From Calonectria ilicicola (Eukaryota > Ascomycota > Sordariomycetes > Hypocreales > Nectriaceae), in contig CP085825.1 in NCBI GenBank assembly GCA_020809705.1, positions 7,006,001 through 7,070,000 on the forward strand: DNA of 64,000 nt, read 5' to 3'. A program made the translations under genes and the position numbers. The first letter of the stretch is position 1. The number at the start of each line of letters is the position of its first letter. The notes below the pieces were generated by a model. That model saw only the letters and a program-made list of their open reading frames with translations. It searched no databases and was not told the origin of the DNA. Shown piece by piece: positions 45,869 to 57,409 of this stretch.

Positions 45869-46507
45869 TGTGATTGGCCTTTGAAGATGAGTTCATAAAA
45901 GGCTAATAAGTGTTGATGAACGGGTCTTCGCGTAAAGTCTGTAGATTGCAATGAAGGAAGATATGAGATGGAAAACAAATCATGACTGCAGTGGGAAGCA
46001 ATATTTATGTCTCAGGGGATCTTCCATCGTGTTCCCTTACACGTTACCCCTTCAAGTTGGAGCCCCGTGGGGAATAGCATGGATTCTCCATGTTTACGCC
46101 TCATAATTGGGGTAATTGGAGACGTGGAGTTCAACGGACATAAATCAGCTCCACACATCACATCGGATTTATTTCAGAGAGTGGTTCAACAAGGTTGTCC
46201 GGTCACGGAGCTTCAATGAAATATCTCAACACGTCATGATCACCATGATATTAGCAAAGGGGAAATTTTTATCCTGAGATACGCATGGGCCGTGAGCTAT
46301 TTTATTCTCTGTACAGTGAGCTGTACCTGTCAAGTATAATCTTTCTTGCTCTGTTCTTTACTATGTATAGTAGACACGCATCAAACATAAATATCAAGTA
46401 TATCATCATGTTATTTAGTATCACAGCTAATGGCTGGGTTGGATAAATATTCCAAACAAATCTCTTGCGTTCAAACATCGTTTTCTTCTTACAATAAATC
46501 CCATCAT
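45869..46507. promoter_or_regulatory. Upstream region of the sugar porter and 3' flank of the monooxygenase
   Basis: No gene. It contains CATCGGAT (46161-46168), a one-base variant of the GTCCGATG motif in reverse orientation. Confidence 0.45.
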
Positions 46508-48584
46508 CTATTCCTTGTAAGGGGCGGAACCAACACCCTCCTTCAAAGCCTTCAATCTTAGAGCAAGTAGCTTGGAATGATAGCGTGTGTATGGAAGGTA
46601 ACCAACAAAAATCCAAAGGTTGGGGACGCCGGTCTCCCTGTAAGCAGTCTTGAATTCACCTTCCTCGTCGATGCCCCAGATGGGACCACACTGGTCGGCA
46701 ATCTTGTCACCGAGAGTGGATCGAATAGAGTCAATAGTGTTGGTGAAGCCGGTAGCAAAGACGATGAGGTCAAACTCACGCTCGCGACCGCCGCTAAGGA
46801 TGACCTTGTCCTCGGTAAAGCTCTCAATGTAGCCCGGTTCCACCTTAATCTTGCCATTGATAATGTGCTCACAGGCGCCAGCATCAAAGTAGAAACCACC
46901 GTTGCGGGTCTGGCCTAGAGTGGAACCACCTGTTCCGCGCTGGCCAAGCCATGTTCGGAGACCACGAGCGTTGAGCCCGTCTAGCAGGGGCTTGTCAAGC
47001 TCCGCAAGCACATTAGCGTTGCGTCTGGCAAACTCCTCACCGGGGCCCAGGGGGGAGGCAAAGAAGAGGCGATCTTGCTCTTCAAGGTCGGGGCGGTTTT
47101 GGTCAGCATCAGGAGCGTAGTTCCCAATAGCACGAGGAACAGAGTGTGTCAGGGACATGATGTAGGTTGGGGATCGCTGGAGGAGGGTGACATCGATGCC
47201 ACGGCGTGACGCGTCAAAGGCAGTGTCAAAACCGGAAGACGATGTGCCGACGACGCAAACCTTTTTGCCAACGAACTCACGGGAGCTGTCGTGTGACGTT
47301 GAGTGGCGAATGACACCACCCTTGTACTTGTCGGTGCCGGGAATGGTAGGGAGGAAGGGGGTGCCACATAGTGAGGTAGCCATGACAACCTGCTTAGGGT
47401 GCAGCGTTCGTGTCTCCTTGCCCTCCTTGTCGATAGTGACTGTCCAGTTACCCTGGGCGTCCTGCTCGGCCTTGACAACTGAAGACTTGGTCCAGATGTT
47501 GAGCTCGAGAGCTGAGGCGTACCATTGCATGTACAAGCCTTGCTTCTGCGAGGGAGTGTAGGTGGGCCAGTGCTTCGGGTAGGGAAAGTATGGGAGGTCG
47601 TCGGCCCAGTGAGGGAAATGAAGCGATAGGTACTCGTAGCGCTTCTTCCACACATCGCCAATCTCGTCGCCGCGCTCAATAATGAGGTTATCCAGGCCGA
47701 GAGCTTTGCATCGGGCTGCTAGCGCGAGGCCGCTGTTGAAGCGTTAGTAAGTCAACTGGGGAGGGCAACTTTTGGAAGTCTCACTTTTGACCGCCGCCGA
47801 TAATTAGAACTTCAGGATCGGCAGCATCGATATCTTTAGCCCTCTGCTTCTCCCAGCTGATGGCGCCAGTCATGTGTCCATCAGCAGGAGGGACCTCGGG
47901 AAATTGCTTGAGCTTCTCAGCAGCAGTGTGCATCGTGTAAATCTTCCAACCATCCTTGGTCAAGACGGCGCTGATAACGGCCGAAGCCTCGACAGCCTCG
48001 GTCTCAAACGAGACTACAAACTGCAGCTGTGCAAAATCGTCATAGGGGCGGTGAATCTTAGGGGCGGGGCTGAGGAACTTGAAGTTGGTGGCCTTGGTCG
48101 TGGGGAAGAGGTCGGTGGCGGCCTTGAGGATGGCGGGATGAAAATTGAAGGTTCGGTAGTCCCAGGTAAAGGACAACTTGTCTCGCCAGACACCTAGAGG
48201 AAGGGTTTGTTAGCCAGTTACACGAATTGGTATTGTGATGAGCTGTTGTCGTCGCGTAAGGGTGGCATCTCGATCAAACTTACCATATTTGAGGAACAAA
48301 TTGGTGAAGCCCTGAGCATCGCCCTTAGCGGTCGCTTCAGCAAGTTGAGCGACGATTCCCTCGGCCTCCTTCTGCGCATTGGCATCGGCAGGAATTTCGA
48401 TTCCCAAAACGTCGGTGGTAGGAAGCGCATGGTTGAACTTGAAATCGTACATGTAGTTGTCATCGACTGGAGGCTTGGTTGTAGGCTCAACCCGTACCTG
48501 GCTAGCACCGAGCTTGTCCTTGACTTGGCCGATATCGACAGTGCTGTCGATGGTAGCGTCGGGAGAGCTAATGTAGGGAGCCAT
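46508..48584 (-). CDS. Flavin-containing monooxygenase with N-terminal NTF2-like region
   Basis: Three exons (48284-48584, 47785-48193, 46508-47732) give 644 residues. Residues about 75-215 look like an NTF2/SnoaL-type alpha-beta domain (GDAQGFTNLFLKYGVWRDKL, ending in DGWKIYTMHTA). The FAD-binding fold begins at VLIIGGGQNGLALAARC; intron 2 lies inside this motif and splicing creates the Asn. The NADPH site is VCVVGTSSSGFD, and the late motif FATGFTNT closes the domain. Together these define a class B (YUCCA/FMO-like) monooxygenase for N-, S- or Baeyer-Villiger-type oxidation. The gene is transcribed divergently from the Zn2Cys6 regulator across 468 bases that hold two GTCCGATG elements. The start at 48584 was chosen because the frame upstream has no family character. 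Confidence 0.9.
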
Positions 48585-49052
48585 TGTGTCTGCCACAAAG
48601 TCTACGAATACAAAGAGACACTGGACAGAGATGAGATGGCGATGCAATGATGCAATGCTCAAGAAATTGAACGACGCGATGGGCGCATATATTCATTCTT
48701 TGGACAACGACTTTCATTCTTTTCATGACCCCTCCAGGTCGTTCCGCATCGTCTTTACCCCATTACGTCCGATGGTCTGGGGCAATGCGACACCACAGGG
48801 ATTGGCGTCGGATAAGATGCATCGGACATAAAATAGCGCCGATGGTGTTGGCTCCACCCCCATGAATCCCTTAGCCTATAACCCTAGCCTGGGAGCCGAT
48901 CGTTCCAGATTTCTCCGTACGCGTGCTCATGCCATCTCCGACTCGCCTTTCACGTTGTCATTCCACCGCCCACACTCGTACACGGAGCTGGCCGACAGAG
49001 ACCGACCAATCGATCAGCAGGACCGGACAAATCGAGCCTATCCAAAGAAGCC
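48585..49052. promoter_or_regulatory. Divergent promoter of the monooxygenase and the cluster regulator
   Basis: GTCCGATG occurs at 48767-48774 (+) and 48820-48827 (-), with a related GTCGGAT at 48808. The reverse copy is part of a 12-mer, TTATGTCCGATG, that recurs exactly upstream of the MocA dehydrogenase (54215-54226). Confidence 0.6.
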
Positions 49053-52000
49053 ATGCTTCGCCCCCGCAGCAGTGGTCATGCGCCGCACGATGAGGCTGAC
49101 GACGGCCCAAGACCTCGGAAGCAGCGAAAGCAACGCCCGTGCTTCAGCTGTGCAGGTAAATTCATATTTTCCCTGCATCCTCCGACCCGATCAGCCAATG
49201 CGCATCGATAGTGAAGAAGGTAGCGGTATACTGATGGTTATGCAGAATGTCGCAGGCTGAAGATGAAGTGCAATCGGCAAGGTAAGGAGGATCTTTGTCC
49301 AAACTCAATTGGTCAAGACGCTAGAACAGTGTTGCAGTACCATGCTCAAATTGTATCCGCCGAAATCGAGTCAAATTTTGTATTGCCGCGACGAACGGCA
49401 AAGAATCGGGAGAACAAGAAAGCCATGATGAAACCGCCCAGTTCGTCCATTCCCCCCTAATGTAAACAAGGAGACGTTGCAGCTAAAACTTGAGGGCACA
49501 GTCAATCCCTTTCTAGCCATGAGCAGGATATTTCGCTTCATAACCCTGTCCCTGAAATTGACCCGACGATTCACTCCGGAGATGATTCTCATCACCCTCC
49601 TGTGCAGAATGACCACGGCTCACTTGGCCTCCTCACCCATGCACTCGAGGTATATGCTGCCCCGGACCACTCTCCACGGACCCTTGCTTCAGAGCCCCTA
49701 AGTAGGACTACTCAAAATTTGCAGAGTGTTCACAGCACCGCCAGTGTTTCCAGCAGTGCTCCTCGCCAACCTGCTGATGATGTTGAGCAAAACGGCTCTT
49801 TCGGCACCCTAATGTTAGGCAAGAGAGGCCGATCCAAGTACCTAGGCCCAACCGCGGGAACTGAGTGGCTGAATGAGGTAAGATAGCCAACGTTAAACAC
49901 GCTAGAATCAAGCTAATCCATAGTAGTCCGAAATGCATGGTGCATCAGAAAGCCCATTTGTCTCTCGTGCCCAGACCCCAGAACTACACGGAGACTCGGC
50001 TCCCCACCAATCTAACCACTTAGCACCCCACGTCTCGCCTATTAGTTTTCCTTTCAACGGGTCGGCGGCGCGCATCCGTACTCGGGATTTACTTTCGTGT
50101 CTGCCCCCAAGAGAAGAGGCGTGGACCCTGGCTGAGTCGTACTATCGCTATTGTGCTTGGCAGTAAGTGCCAGTAAGACTATCATTCTCACAAGTTGCTA
50201 ACCAGCCTAAGCCATGATGTCGCTCCCAAGCCTCAATTCGAAAAGACTTTCGATCGCGTCTATAAATTTGCAGAAACTGGCTCCTCCTCTCATCCAATAA
50301 ATGCCCAAGAGATAGCACTCGTCTTTATTATAATGGCTCAAGGAACTATGTTCAACATTGAGATGCCCGAATGTGATTCGTCAACAGAAGATTGGTTGCA
50401 TCTCTCAGAGCGGGCTCTGGTTAAAGGGGACTTTCTATCAAATAACACAGTTGCCGGATTGCAGACACTGGTAAGTTACAAAAGCGCCTGCTCACAATTT
50501 TGCGCTAACAAGGCTTATCTCAGCATCTGATGGCTCACTTACATCTGTGCGTACTGTGGTGTGACCATAACACCTGTAACTTTGCTGACATATTCGCAGG
50601 CAATTAGACAAAGGCAGACGCGGTGACAATGCCTGGCCTCTATGGGGTTTGGTCATGCGTTTAATTCAAGCGGCGAGTATAGCATTTTGCTTTCTATGCC
50701 TTGGAATAGCACTAATACCTCAAATAGATGGGCATGCATCGAGACGGTAACCGCTGGAATTTGCCACACGACATTGTTGAAGAAAGACGCAAAGTGTTTT
50801 GGGAGTGCAATACTGCCGACATATTCCAAGCGCATTGCTTCTCAAGACCGTATGTATTACTCTAGGTTTATTGTTGTGATCGGCGCTTAAGATGGATAGG
50901 TCCGCTATCAATCCCGACCATTGCGATACCGAGTTTCCCTCAGAGCCACTTGGTCGAAACGGTGAAAAGAGTTATTCGATTCTTAGATTCGAGCTATCTC
51001 AGCTTTCGTCCAAGTGCGTATTATCACAGTCTCTATTTTTATCTCAACTGACCAGGCTTCAGGATTCTCAGTATGACCATGAAGGTGCGGAAGCCAGAGT
51101 ATGCTGAAGTCACCGACCTGGATCTTAAACTGTAGGTATGCTCACAAACTATTTGAAGATCTTTATAAAGAGCTGAAACCTTGAAGCTGCGAGTTTGAAC
51201 ATAATATTCCATTCTCTCTCCGTTGTCGAGCAGCGCTCCTGGCCATGCCATCTCGCTACTCTCAAGTCGAAGCCGCCATAAATGCATCTCCTGAGCCATC
51301 TAAAAGAGCTTTAGCAATTTCCTTTCAAGTCTGCAAGCCTGTTCTACTTAAATCTACCTCTAATACTAACATTGAGTAGCAAACAAACATGGCACTGAAC
51401 ATTTCCGAGACAATCATCAATCTTCACCGACCCTATTATGCAAAAGTACTCTATGATGTCGACGGAATTAATTCTGTCTACAAATCTTCTTTCTACACGG
51501 TGATTGAACGTTGCGCGGTATGGATATTCCAGGGTCCCCCACTACTTAAACTTTTCTAACTCTAGATAGTTGATAATCAGCATCGTTACAGACATTCACA
51601 CTCGCTTTCCCGCTGTCAGCACTCGACAGTGGAACTTTTGGGTAAATATATACTTTCCTATTGATCTCATACAGGAAGATAACTGATAGTGGTTCTAGTA
51701 TCACGTTTTTGGCTCGGCCCTGTGCTTGGGAACATTGGTGTTGCGAGATCCGAGCAACGTGATGGCCGACTTTGTCCTCGCCCAAATCGATGCTGCGATA
51801 AGTTTATTCACCTCGTTGCTTCAACATGGCGTTCGTACACCGCGATATAAGCGCAACTTACAGTGGCTGCTGAACCTACGTAACAGAGTCTTATCGAAGA
51901 TATCGTCTGTATCACCAGGAGAAAATGGTGACCGAAGAGAAGACGCAGGGTTGGGCCGTCCAAGCAATGTTGAAGATGAAGGTGAAACTGAGGATGTTGA

Positions 52001-52504
52001 GCTACTCGGGTGGCGGACTAGACTTATTGAGCGGGTGGGCCAAGGCCGTCAGAAGACCATCAGGACCAAGACTATTTCATTTGCTGTGACCCCAACCGAT
52101 TCTCAAAATACAGATAGTGTCAATCAATTTCCAACAGAGCACCACATTGGTGGTCAACCGGAAAGCATAGACATGGCAATACCCGGTTCTTCGCTTCCAA
52201 TGGCAACACTCGACTCAACGGACGACCTTGTGAGATGAAGCAGCTACCTGAACCACAGAAAGTCAAACTAATTCATTTCTTAGCTACGAGATTTTTGGGA
52301 TCCCATGCTCCTGCGGGATGTTTTTGGAGTTCCTGATGATCAGCCAAATGTTAGTATACAATACTCCTCCTCTCATTTCACGTCTTCGTTGTTCCGGGGA
52401 CAGAGTTTTGGTGGCTAAATTTTCAGCAGTTTATGCTCAATAGAACGACCTGGTGGGATGATATTCCAACTACACCAGATGCCGTTCATCACCAACGACA
52501 TTGA
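49053..52504 (+). CDS. Zn(II)2Cys6 fungal-specific transcription factor
   Basis: Seventeen exons: 49053-49155, 49246-49281, 49338-49461, 49517-49877, 49927-50162, 50212-50470, 50524-50546, 50600-50672, 50728-50849, 50900-51013, 51063-51131, 51187-51328, 51380-51517, 51570-51641, 51699-52229, 52284-52349 and 52427-52504. They total 848 residues, and phase is kept at every join. Exons 1-3 rebuild the zinc cluster (CAECRRLKMKC, then VPCSNCIRR and a last Cys; pattern C-x2-C-x6-C-x5-C-x2-C-x8-C). The middle-homology region shows RLIQAMGMHRDGNRW, KVFWECN, HCFSRP and INLHRPYYAK. The intron at 50673-50727 has a GC donor. A nuclear activator or repressor; its place between cluster genes and its divergent pairing with the monooxygenase make it the probable pathway-specific regulator. 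Confidence 0.88.
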
Positions 52505-52657
52505 TTAGGGTACGAACTTTTGGCATACACTTGGTAACAAAAATATAATTTTAACTCTATTCAATAGCAACAGCCGTGGCATATTTAGAAGAACACAAAA
52601 GAATTTTTAGTATAAACAGTTCCTAAACGTTAGCCCAGCTGTCTCAGGTACGGCATT

Positions 52658-53978
52658 TTAGGCTAGGTTTGCTTTGGGGGCGTCAAAAATAGGCTGGCCG
52701 TTGTCGTCAAAGTACACTGGCACACCATTGCGGAATGAGTATTGCAGCGCTGTGGCGATTTTGGCGGCCTCGTAAGCATCATCTGGAGTGCAGGTGAGAG
52801 GCTTATTATCGAGAACAGCATCAGCGAACTCAGCTAGATCATTTAGGAATGACTTGTCGTAGAGAACGAAAGCGTCGGGGGTAGTAGCAGTGCGCACGCC
52901 ATGAGCGTCACGGATCTCAACACGGTTAATCGTGGAGTTGTTGTTGATGACAGAGTGAGCCTTAGTGCCATTCACACGGGTGCAACCCTCGAAGCCATTG
53001 GTGAGAGTTCGTCCCAAGTGAGAGGTAAGGATTTTGCCGTTGGCGAACTCGACCATGGCCCAACCATTGTCGCAATCGCCGTATTTGGCAAGCTCCCCAT
53101 AGACAGCCTGCTGTCCCATGGCAACAACTCGATTGACTTGCTTCTTGGGGTTTGTCAGACCGGATTTGACGTCCAGGTAATATCGACCAATGTCGATCTG
53201 TACCTGCTGTTAGCAAGATGAATAGAAGCAATTATACAACTGAGACTCACATCATGAACACCCATATCGACAAAGATACCGCCAGACTGTGCAGAGAAGT
53301 TGACGAAGAATCCTAAGTTTTGTGATAAGCCAGAATATTTTAAATACAATGAAATGGAAGAAAGGCTTACCAGTAGGGTCTTGCTGATCAATGCAAGTGG
53401 TCTCTACGGCATGGATCTCTCCCAAGGCGCCGCTGTCGACTAACTCCTTGGCATGGCGGTAAGAGTCATCGTCTGCACCCACGAGTCAGCCTAGTCAGAT
53501 TCAAATTGTGTATAGATCTCACTCACATCGGCGGCAGAAAGGAACCAGGAATTTGAGATGAGTGTTTGCGTTTGCCTTAGCAAGAACCTCTTCAGTTGTG
53601 ATAACGTCAACAGCGATGGGCTTCTCGCACATGACATGCTGTCTAATTGTTAATTTTAAATGTCCAATGCTATCCATAATCAGTAGAACTCACCAGTCCC
53701 AAATCAAGTGCCTGGCAGATCAAGGGGGCATGGGTAGCAGTGGCGGTGGAAATTAGAACAGCCTGGGCACCAGAGTTCTTCATACAGTCCTCTGGATCCG
53801 CATAGTACTTGACAGTGGGAGGGAGGTTAGCAGCCACCCACTCATCGCTGCCAGGTTTTGTGTCGCAAGCCGCAACGAGCTCAATTCGAGGCTGCTGGAA
53901 GGCAAGGATGCGCGCACGAATGGCACCAAGACGGCCGAGGCCGATCAGGGCAATCTTGAGTCGGGTCTGAGTAGCCAT
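52658..53978 (-). CDS. Gfo/Idh/MocA-family NAD(P)-dependent dehydrogenase
   Basis: Five exons (53694-53978, 53527-53638, 53371-53472, 53251-53312, 52658-53203) give 368 residues. The Rossmann motif is IALIGLGRLGAIRARI. The joined exons 1-2 give LGLHVMCEKPIAVD, with the family EKP motif whose Lys binds cofactor and substrate. Exon 4 supplies SGGIFVDMGVHD, whose Asp/His end is the catalytic segment (D-x3-H type), followed by IDIGRYYLD. The family includes inositol 2-dehydrogenase and glucose-fructose oxidoreductase, acting on sugars and polyols. In this cluster it may oxidise a sugar-like or hydroxylated group; alternatively it partners the sugar porter in catabolism. Its promoter has two GTCCGATG elements. 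Confidence 0.9.
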
Positions 53979-54730
53979 CTTAGTGTACGAAAGTGTATTA
54001 AGGTTATTGGTGATTGTACGATCAAGACGCAATCTCGAACGACTTTCACTGTTCCATGTCGAGGTTTTCTAGAACCTTGCACCGGGCGGATGGCACCCCC
54101 AGTCCGATGCGGGGGAGATCTTACATCCGTTCAACTCAATTATGTTGTCTCTCGATTTGGTCGGCTTTTTTCCCGCTTCCTTTTTTCCCCCCGCGAACGG
54201 ATGGGCGTGCCATATTATGTCCGATGTCACGATATATGTCCGGTCCGGCCGGCTCTAATGTCCAGCTGACCCCACGAAATTTCTGGCATTTTTGACAGAT
54301 CTGAAAGACCCCGGTATTGCCCCTGGTCATGCTGCGCGATATCCTGGAGAAAATTGCGTATGTTTGCAGGTGGGGGTAACATTGGCCATGAATTCCGGTA
54401 ACCACTTCACAAGTTCAAGTCACGAGGATGGGTCGCATAATTTACCGTGTCATCGTCACGCGGACGTGGATAAACATCTTGAAGGCATCACTCGCCGCAT
54501 CTTACTCGAAACAGTAAGCTCGGTTTTTGGGATACCACGGCAACCTCTGATTGCTCTCTTCCGGATCAATTAGTTATGCAATTTGGGCGTATTAGCTGTG
54601 TGCAATCATTGACAATCTACTCCGCCATCTGTTCATCGTGCACGACAAATACAATGTCCACGCTTGATGCGGCTTGGTAACCTTGGGGAAAATGAGGATA
54701 GGTGGCCAAGACAAAGCTTGAATGGATGAG
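53979..54730. promoter_or_regulatory. Promoter of the MocA dehydrogenase with GTCCGATG elements
   Basis: GTCCGATG occurs at 54102-54109 and 54219-54226 (+ strand), and ATGTCCGG follows at 54236-54243. The copy at 54219 is embedded in the 12-mer TTATGTCCGATG shared with the monooxygenase/regulator promoter. There is no gene in these 750 bases. Confidence 0.6.
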
Positions 54731-55579
54731 CTAAACAACAGCAATGCTACCTCCGTTTGCGCTAATCTTGCTTCCCGTGATCCATCTACCCTCTCTGCTG
54801 CAAAGGAATCCCACAACATCCGCCACATCATCAGGCTGGCCCAGTCGCGGGATTGTTTGTTTAGCGACCCAAAATTGTTGGAGTTCCTGCCATACCTCGG
54901 GCCCGTACTGTTGCACTCCACCCGTCTCTGTCAGACCAGTGAGAACACTATTCGCCGTAGTTCCAGCCATGAAGTCAAACTCGGAGTTTTTTCCACCAAA
55001 AGCATTGGCGTAAGAACGCGCCATAGCTTCATTCGCCGCCTTCGTCGAAGCATAGATGGAAACTGCGGGCTCGCAGTTGACGCTCTCTGCACTGCTGATG
55101 AAGATGATTCTGCTTTCTTTCCTAAAGTATCGCCTCTGGACCAATTCATCCATAACCAGCGCTGGAGTTCTAATATTGCACAATAATAGTCTGTCCAACG
55201 TTTCTGCCTTGAGCTGACCGGGATATGTGCGGTCAGTGATCGCGGCATTGTTGACAAATATGTCTGCGTGGCTGTCAAAGTGCTGCTGAATTGCATCTGC
55301 GATCTTAATATGCGCCTCTAGGTCCTCTAAAGAGACCACTTGATGGCAGATTTTTGGAGGCCTGATCTCACTTCCCACATACATAGAGTTCACCTCGTCG
55401 CGAAGCTCATCAATATGCTTGCTAGCGCTGGTGGATGTGGCAAGAATCCCCGCACCACGCTTTGCGAGGTGAAGCGCGATCGCGTATCCAATGCCTCTAC
55501 TCGCACCCGTAACAATCGCCACCTTCCCCGTAAGATCTTGTTCGCGGTGACAAGATTTTGTACATGGCTGATTGCTCAT
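54731..55579 (-). CDS. Short-chain dehydrogenase/reductase
   Basis: A single exon of 282 residues. The cofactor motif is VTGASRGIGYAIA, followed by the NNA motif (FVNNAAI), active-site Ser in FISSAES, catalytic YxxxK (YASTK) and the late RLGQPDDVADVVGFLCS / GSKISANGG end of classical SDRs. Full length; no intron needed. A soluble NAD(P)H-dependent oxidoreductase. In fungal PKS-NRPS clusters such SDRs often set the oxidation level of a side chain, but the substrate here is unknown. It lies in the same orientation as the MocA gene and the PKS-NRPS. Confidence 0.9.
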   Translation of the reverse strand: MSNQPCTKSCHREQDLTGKVAIVTGASRGIGYAIALHLAKRGAGILATSTSASKHIDELRDEVNSMYVGSEIRPPKICHQVVSLEDLEAHIKIADAIQQHFDSHADIFVNNAAITDRTYPGQLKAETLDRLLLCNIRTPALVMDELVQRRYFRKESRIIFISSAESVNCEPAVSIYASTKAANEAMARSYANAFGGKNSEFDFMAGTTANSVLTGLTETGGVQQYGPEVWQELQQFWVAKQTIPRLGQPDDVADVVGFLCSREGRWITGSKISANGGSIAVV

Positions 55580-56840
55580 CTTATGTAGGTTTCGTGTCCA
55601 AAATAAGAATCGGGCACAAAAAGCTTTATCCTCCGTTTCAGAAATTGAATTGATTGTTACAGAAATGTATAATAGTAGAGCATAAATTCCATGAGAGAAA
55701 CTTCAACATTGCTCATCTTATTTCTCTCTGGATCGGTCGTGCTTGCACTTGGTGGTGGTTGAACCTGATCACATTAAGTCCTAGCGCCGGTGATTTTATC
55801 TCCGGTCGGACAGGACCAAGAGACGCTAATCCTAAACCAGCTAGACATTTATTTGCTTTCTGCTTACCCTACACTTCAACAAAAAAGATCGGAAAAGAAA
55901 CTTCATGAAATTTACAACGTAACTGCCTTATATCGTTAACGAAAGAGAGAAAATATCCTAGGACTTGATTATCATATTTCAGTGAGACAGAAACCATGTT
56001 TATTGCGCACAATTGTTGAAAAATCATGATCTCACTACCATGTGCCACCATCTGTTTTTTGATTCATACATGAACGCATAAATAATATTCTAATAGGATA
56101 AAGCCGATTTAGACATTAAACTTTTCTTCTTTTTCTCATTCTTTTTTCTCTCATAATCAAACGAATATCTTGAAGCGGTTAGATGCTATGCTATAGATTT
56201 TCTCACTGATGAGTCAATCCTGTCATGACTATATTTGACTTTTCTTTTAGCTGCAGAGAAGCCCGTTCGTAACAAGCTTAAATTGCCTTTCTACAAACCT
56301 TAACGAGATCATTTCTTTTGATGTTGTCATAGCTGAACCGGCTTCACTGCCCAGCCAAGATACATTCCAACGCACAACCCAAAATCAATTGCCAAGACCG
56401 AAGCATAACACTCTAAAAATTATTGAGGAGGTGAAAAACAAGAAGTGTCTGAGTAGAAATTTGATGAAATAAAAGTTATTACTATCACGAAATGAATTTT
56501 GTTATTCAAAAAGCAGTCCAGATAATTCTTTTTCAGGCCCACGATTTAGAGGGATGTGATGTTGGAGCGATTCGACGATTCATCATATATTGGAAACTAA
56601 ATTCGAATACATTCCAATCGTTCATGACTGACCTAAAGTAATGCATTTATTAGCGTAGATGTGCTTGGTACACTGCACAAAGTTTATTGAATTGGTGCAG
56701 GCCATGATTCAGATACTCCTTTGGGCAGGAGACATAGCCCGCCATGTTTTCTATAATAATAGAACGATCGTTTCCTGAAAGATGATCGTCTGCAGGTCCT
56801 TGCTTTATTTCACCCTGGTAAAAACAAGAACTCCATCAAA
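55580..56840. other. AT-rich intergenic region
   Basis: About 1.26 kb, strongly AT-rich, with no supportable gene. A TATA-like box (TATAATAAT, 56752-56760) lies about 85 bases before the next ATG. Confidence 0.5.
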
Positions 56841-57251
56841 ATGTTTATTCCTTTGCATCTTTTTCTGGGGATATGCTCAATTGCCAATGCCAAGCCCTGC
56901 TATAGCACGCTCCCAACACCTACGACGGGCTCTACGGCATCTGCAACATTCACCTTACCTCCATCAACTATAAGTGTTTGCGCCACCTACGCCAATCCAT
57001 ATTGCAACGCTATCAACCAATGTCTCGCGCCAATGAGCTGTGTCGACTATACATGCAAGCGCCCAACATGTACCGAGGATGCGTCGTGTCCCTTGGGTTA
57101 TTCTTGTGTGAATGGGAAATGCTTTGAGATATGTTCTCATGCAACTGATTGTGGACCCGGGCAACAACTTTGCGAACTTGCCTGTGTGACTGCAGCTCAG
57201 TGTCCCAGCAACTACGTTTGCTACGATGGTGGCTGCTATTTAAGCGGCTAG
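56841..57251 (+). CDS. Cysteine-rich secreted protein with four tandem 4-Cys modules
   Basis: A single exon of 136 residues. The signal peptide ends near SIANA. The mature part has 17 cysteines. From residue about 55 to the end, four consecutive units follow the pattern C-x5-C-x5-C-x4-C: CNAINQC.., CTEDASC.., CSHATDC.. (with spacing 5-6-3) and CVTAAQC... The third and fourth share a cysteine. A Thr/Ser/Pro-rich spacer lies before them. The pattern resembles the short disulphide units of dickkopf- or WAP-like proteins, but I recognise no family. Typical of fungal effector or cell-surface proteins. It is oriented against the PKS-NRPS and may simply lie inside the cluster. Confidence 0.78.
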   Translation: MFIPLHLFLGICSIANAKPCYSTLPTPTTGSTASATFTLPPSTISVCATYANPYCNAINQCLAPMSCVDYTCKRPTCTEDASCPLGYSCVNGKCFEICSHATDCGPGQQLCELACVTAAQCPSNYVCYDGGCYLSG

Positions 57252-57409
57252 GGTCTTTGCGTTGGTTCAAGGCCACTGCGCAATTTATACTGGGGAGCGA
57301 AACAATCTGTATTTAACTAATATGTGTTATCCTCGCGCCACGGAATATGGCCGCATGAAATACAAGACCCGGCTATTGTAATATTTCCTCCGTCCTTCAA
57401 GTGTTCAAG

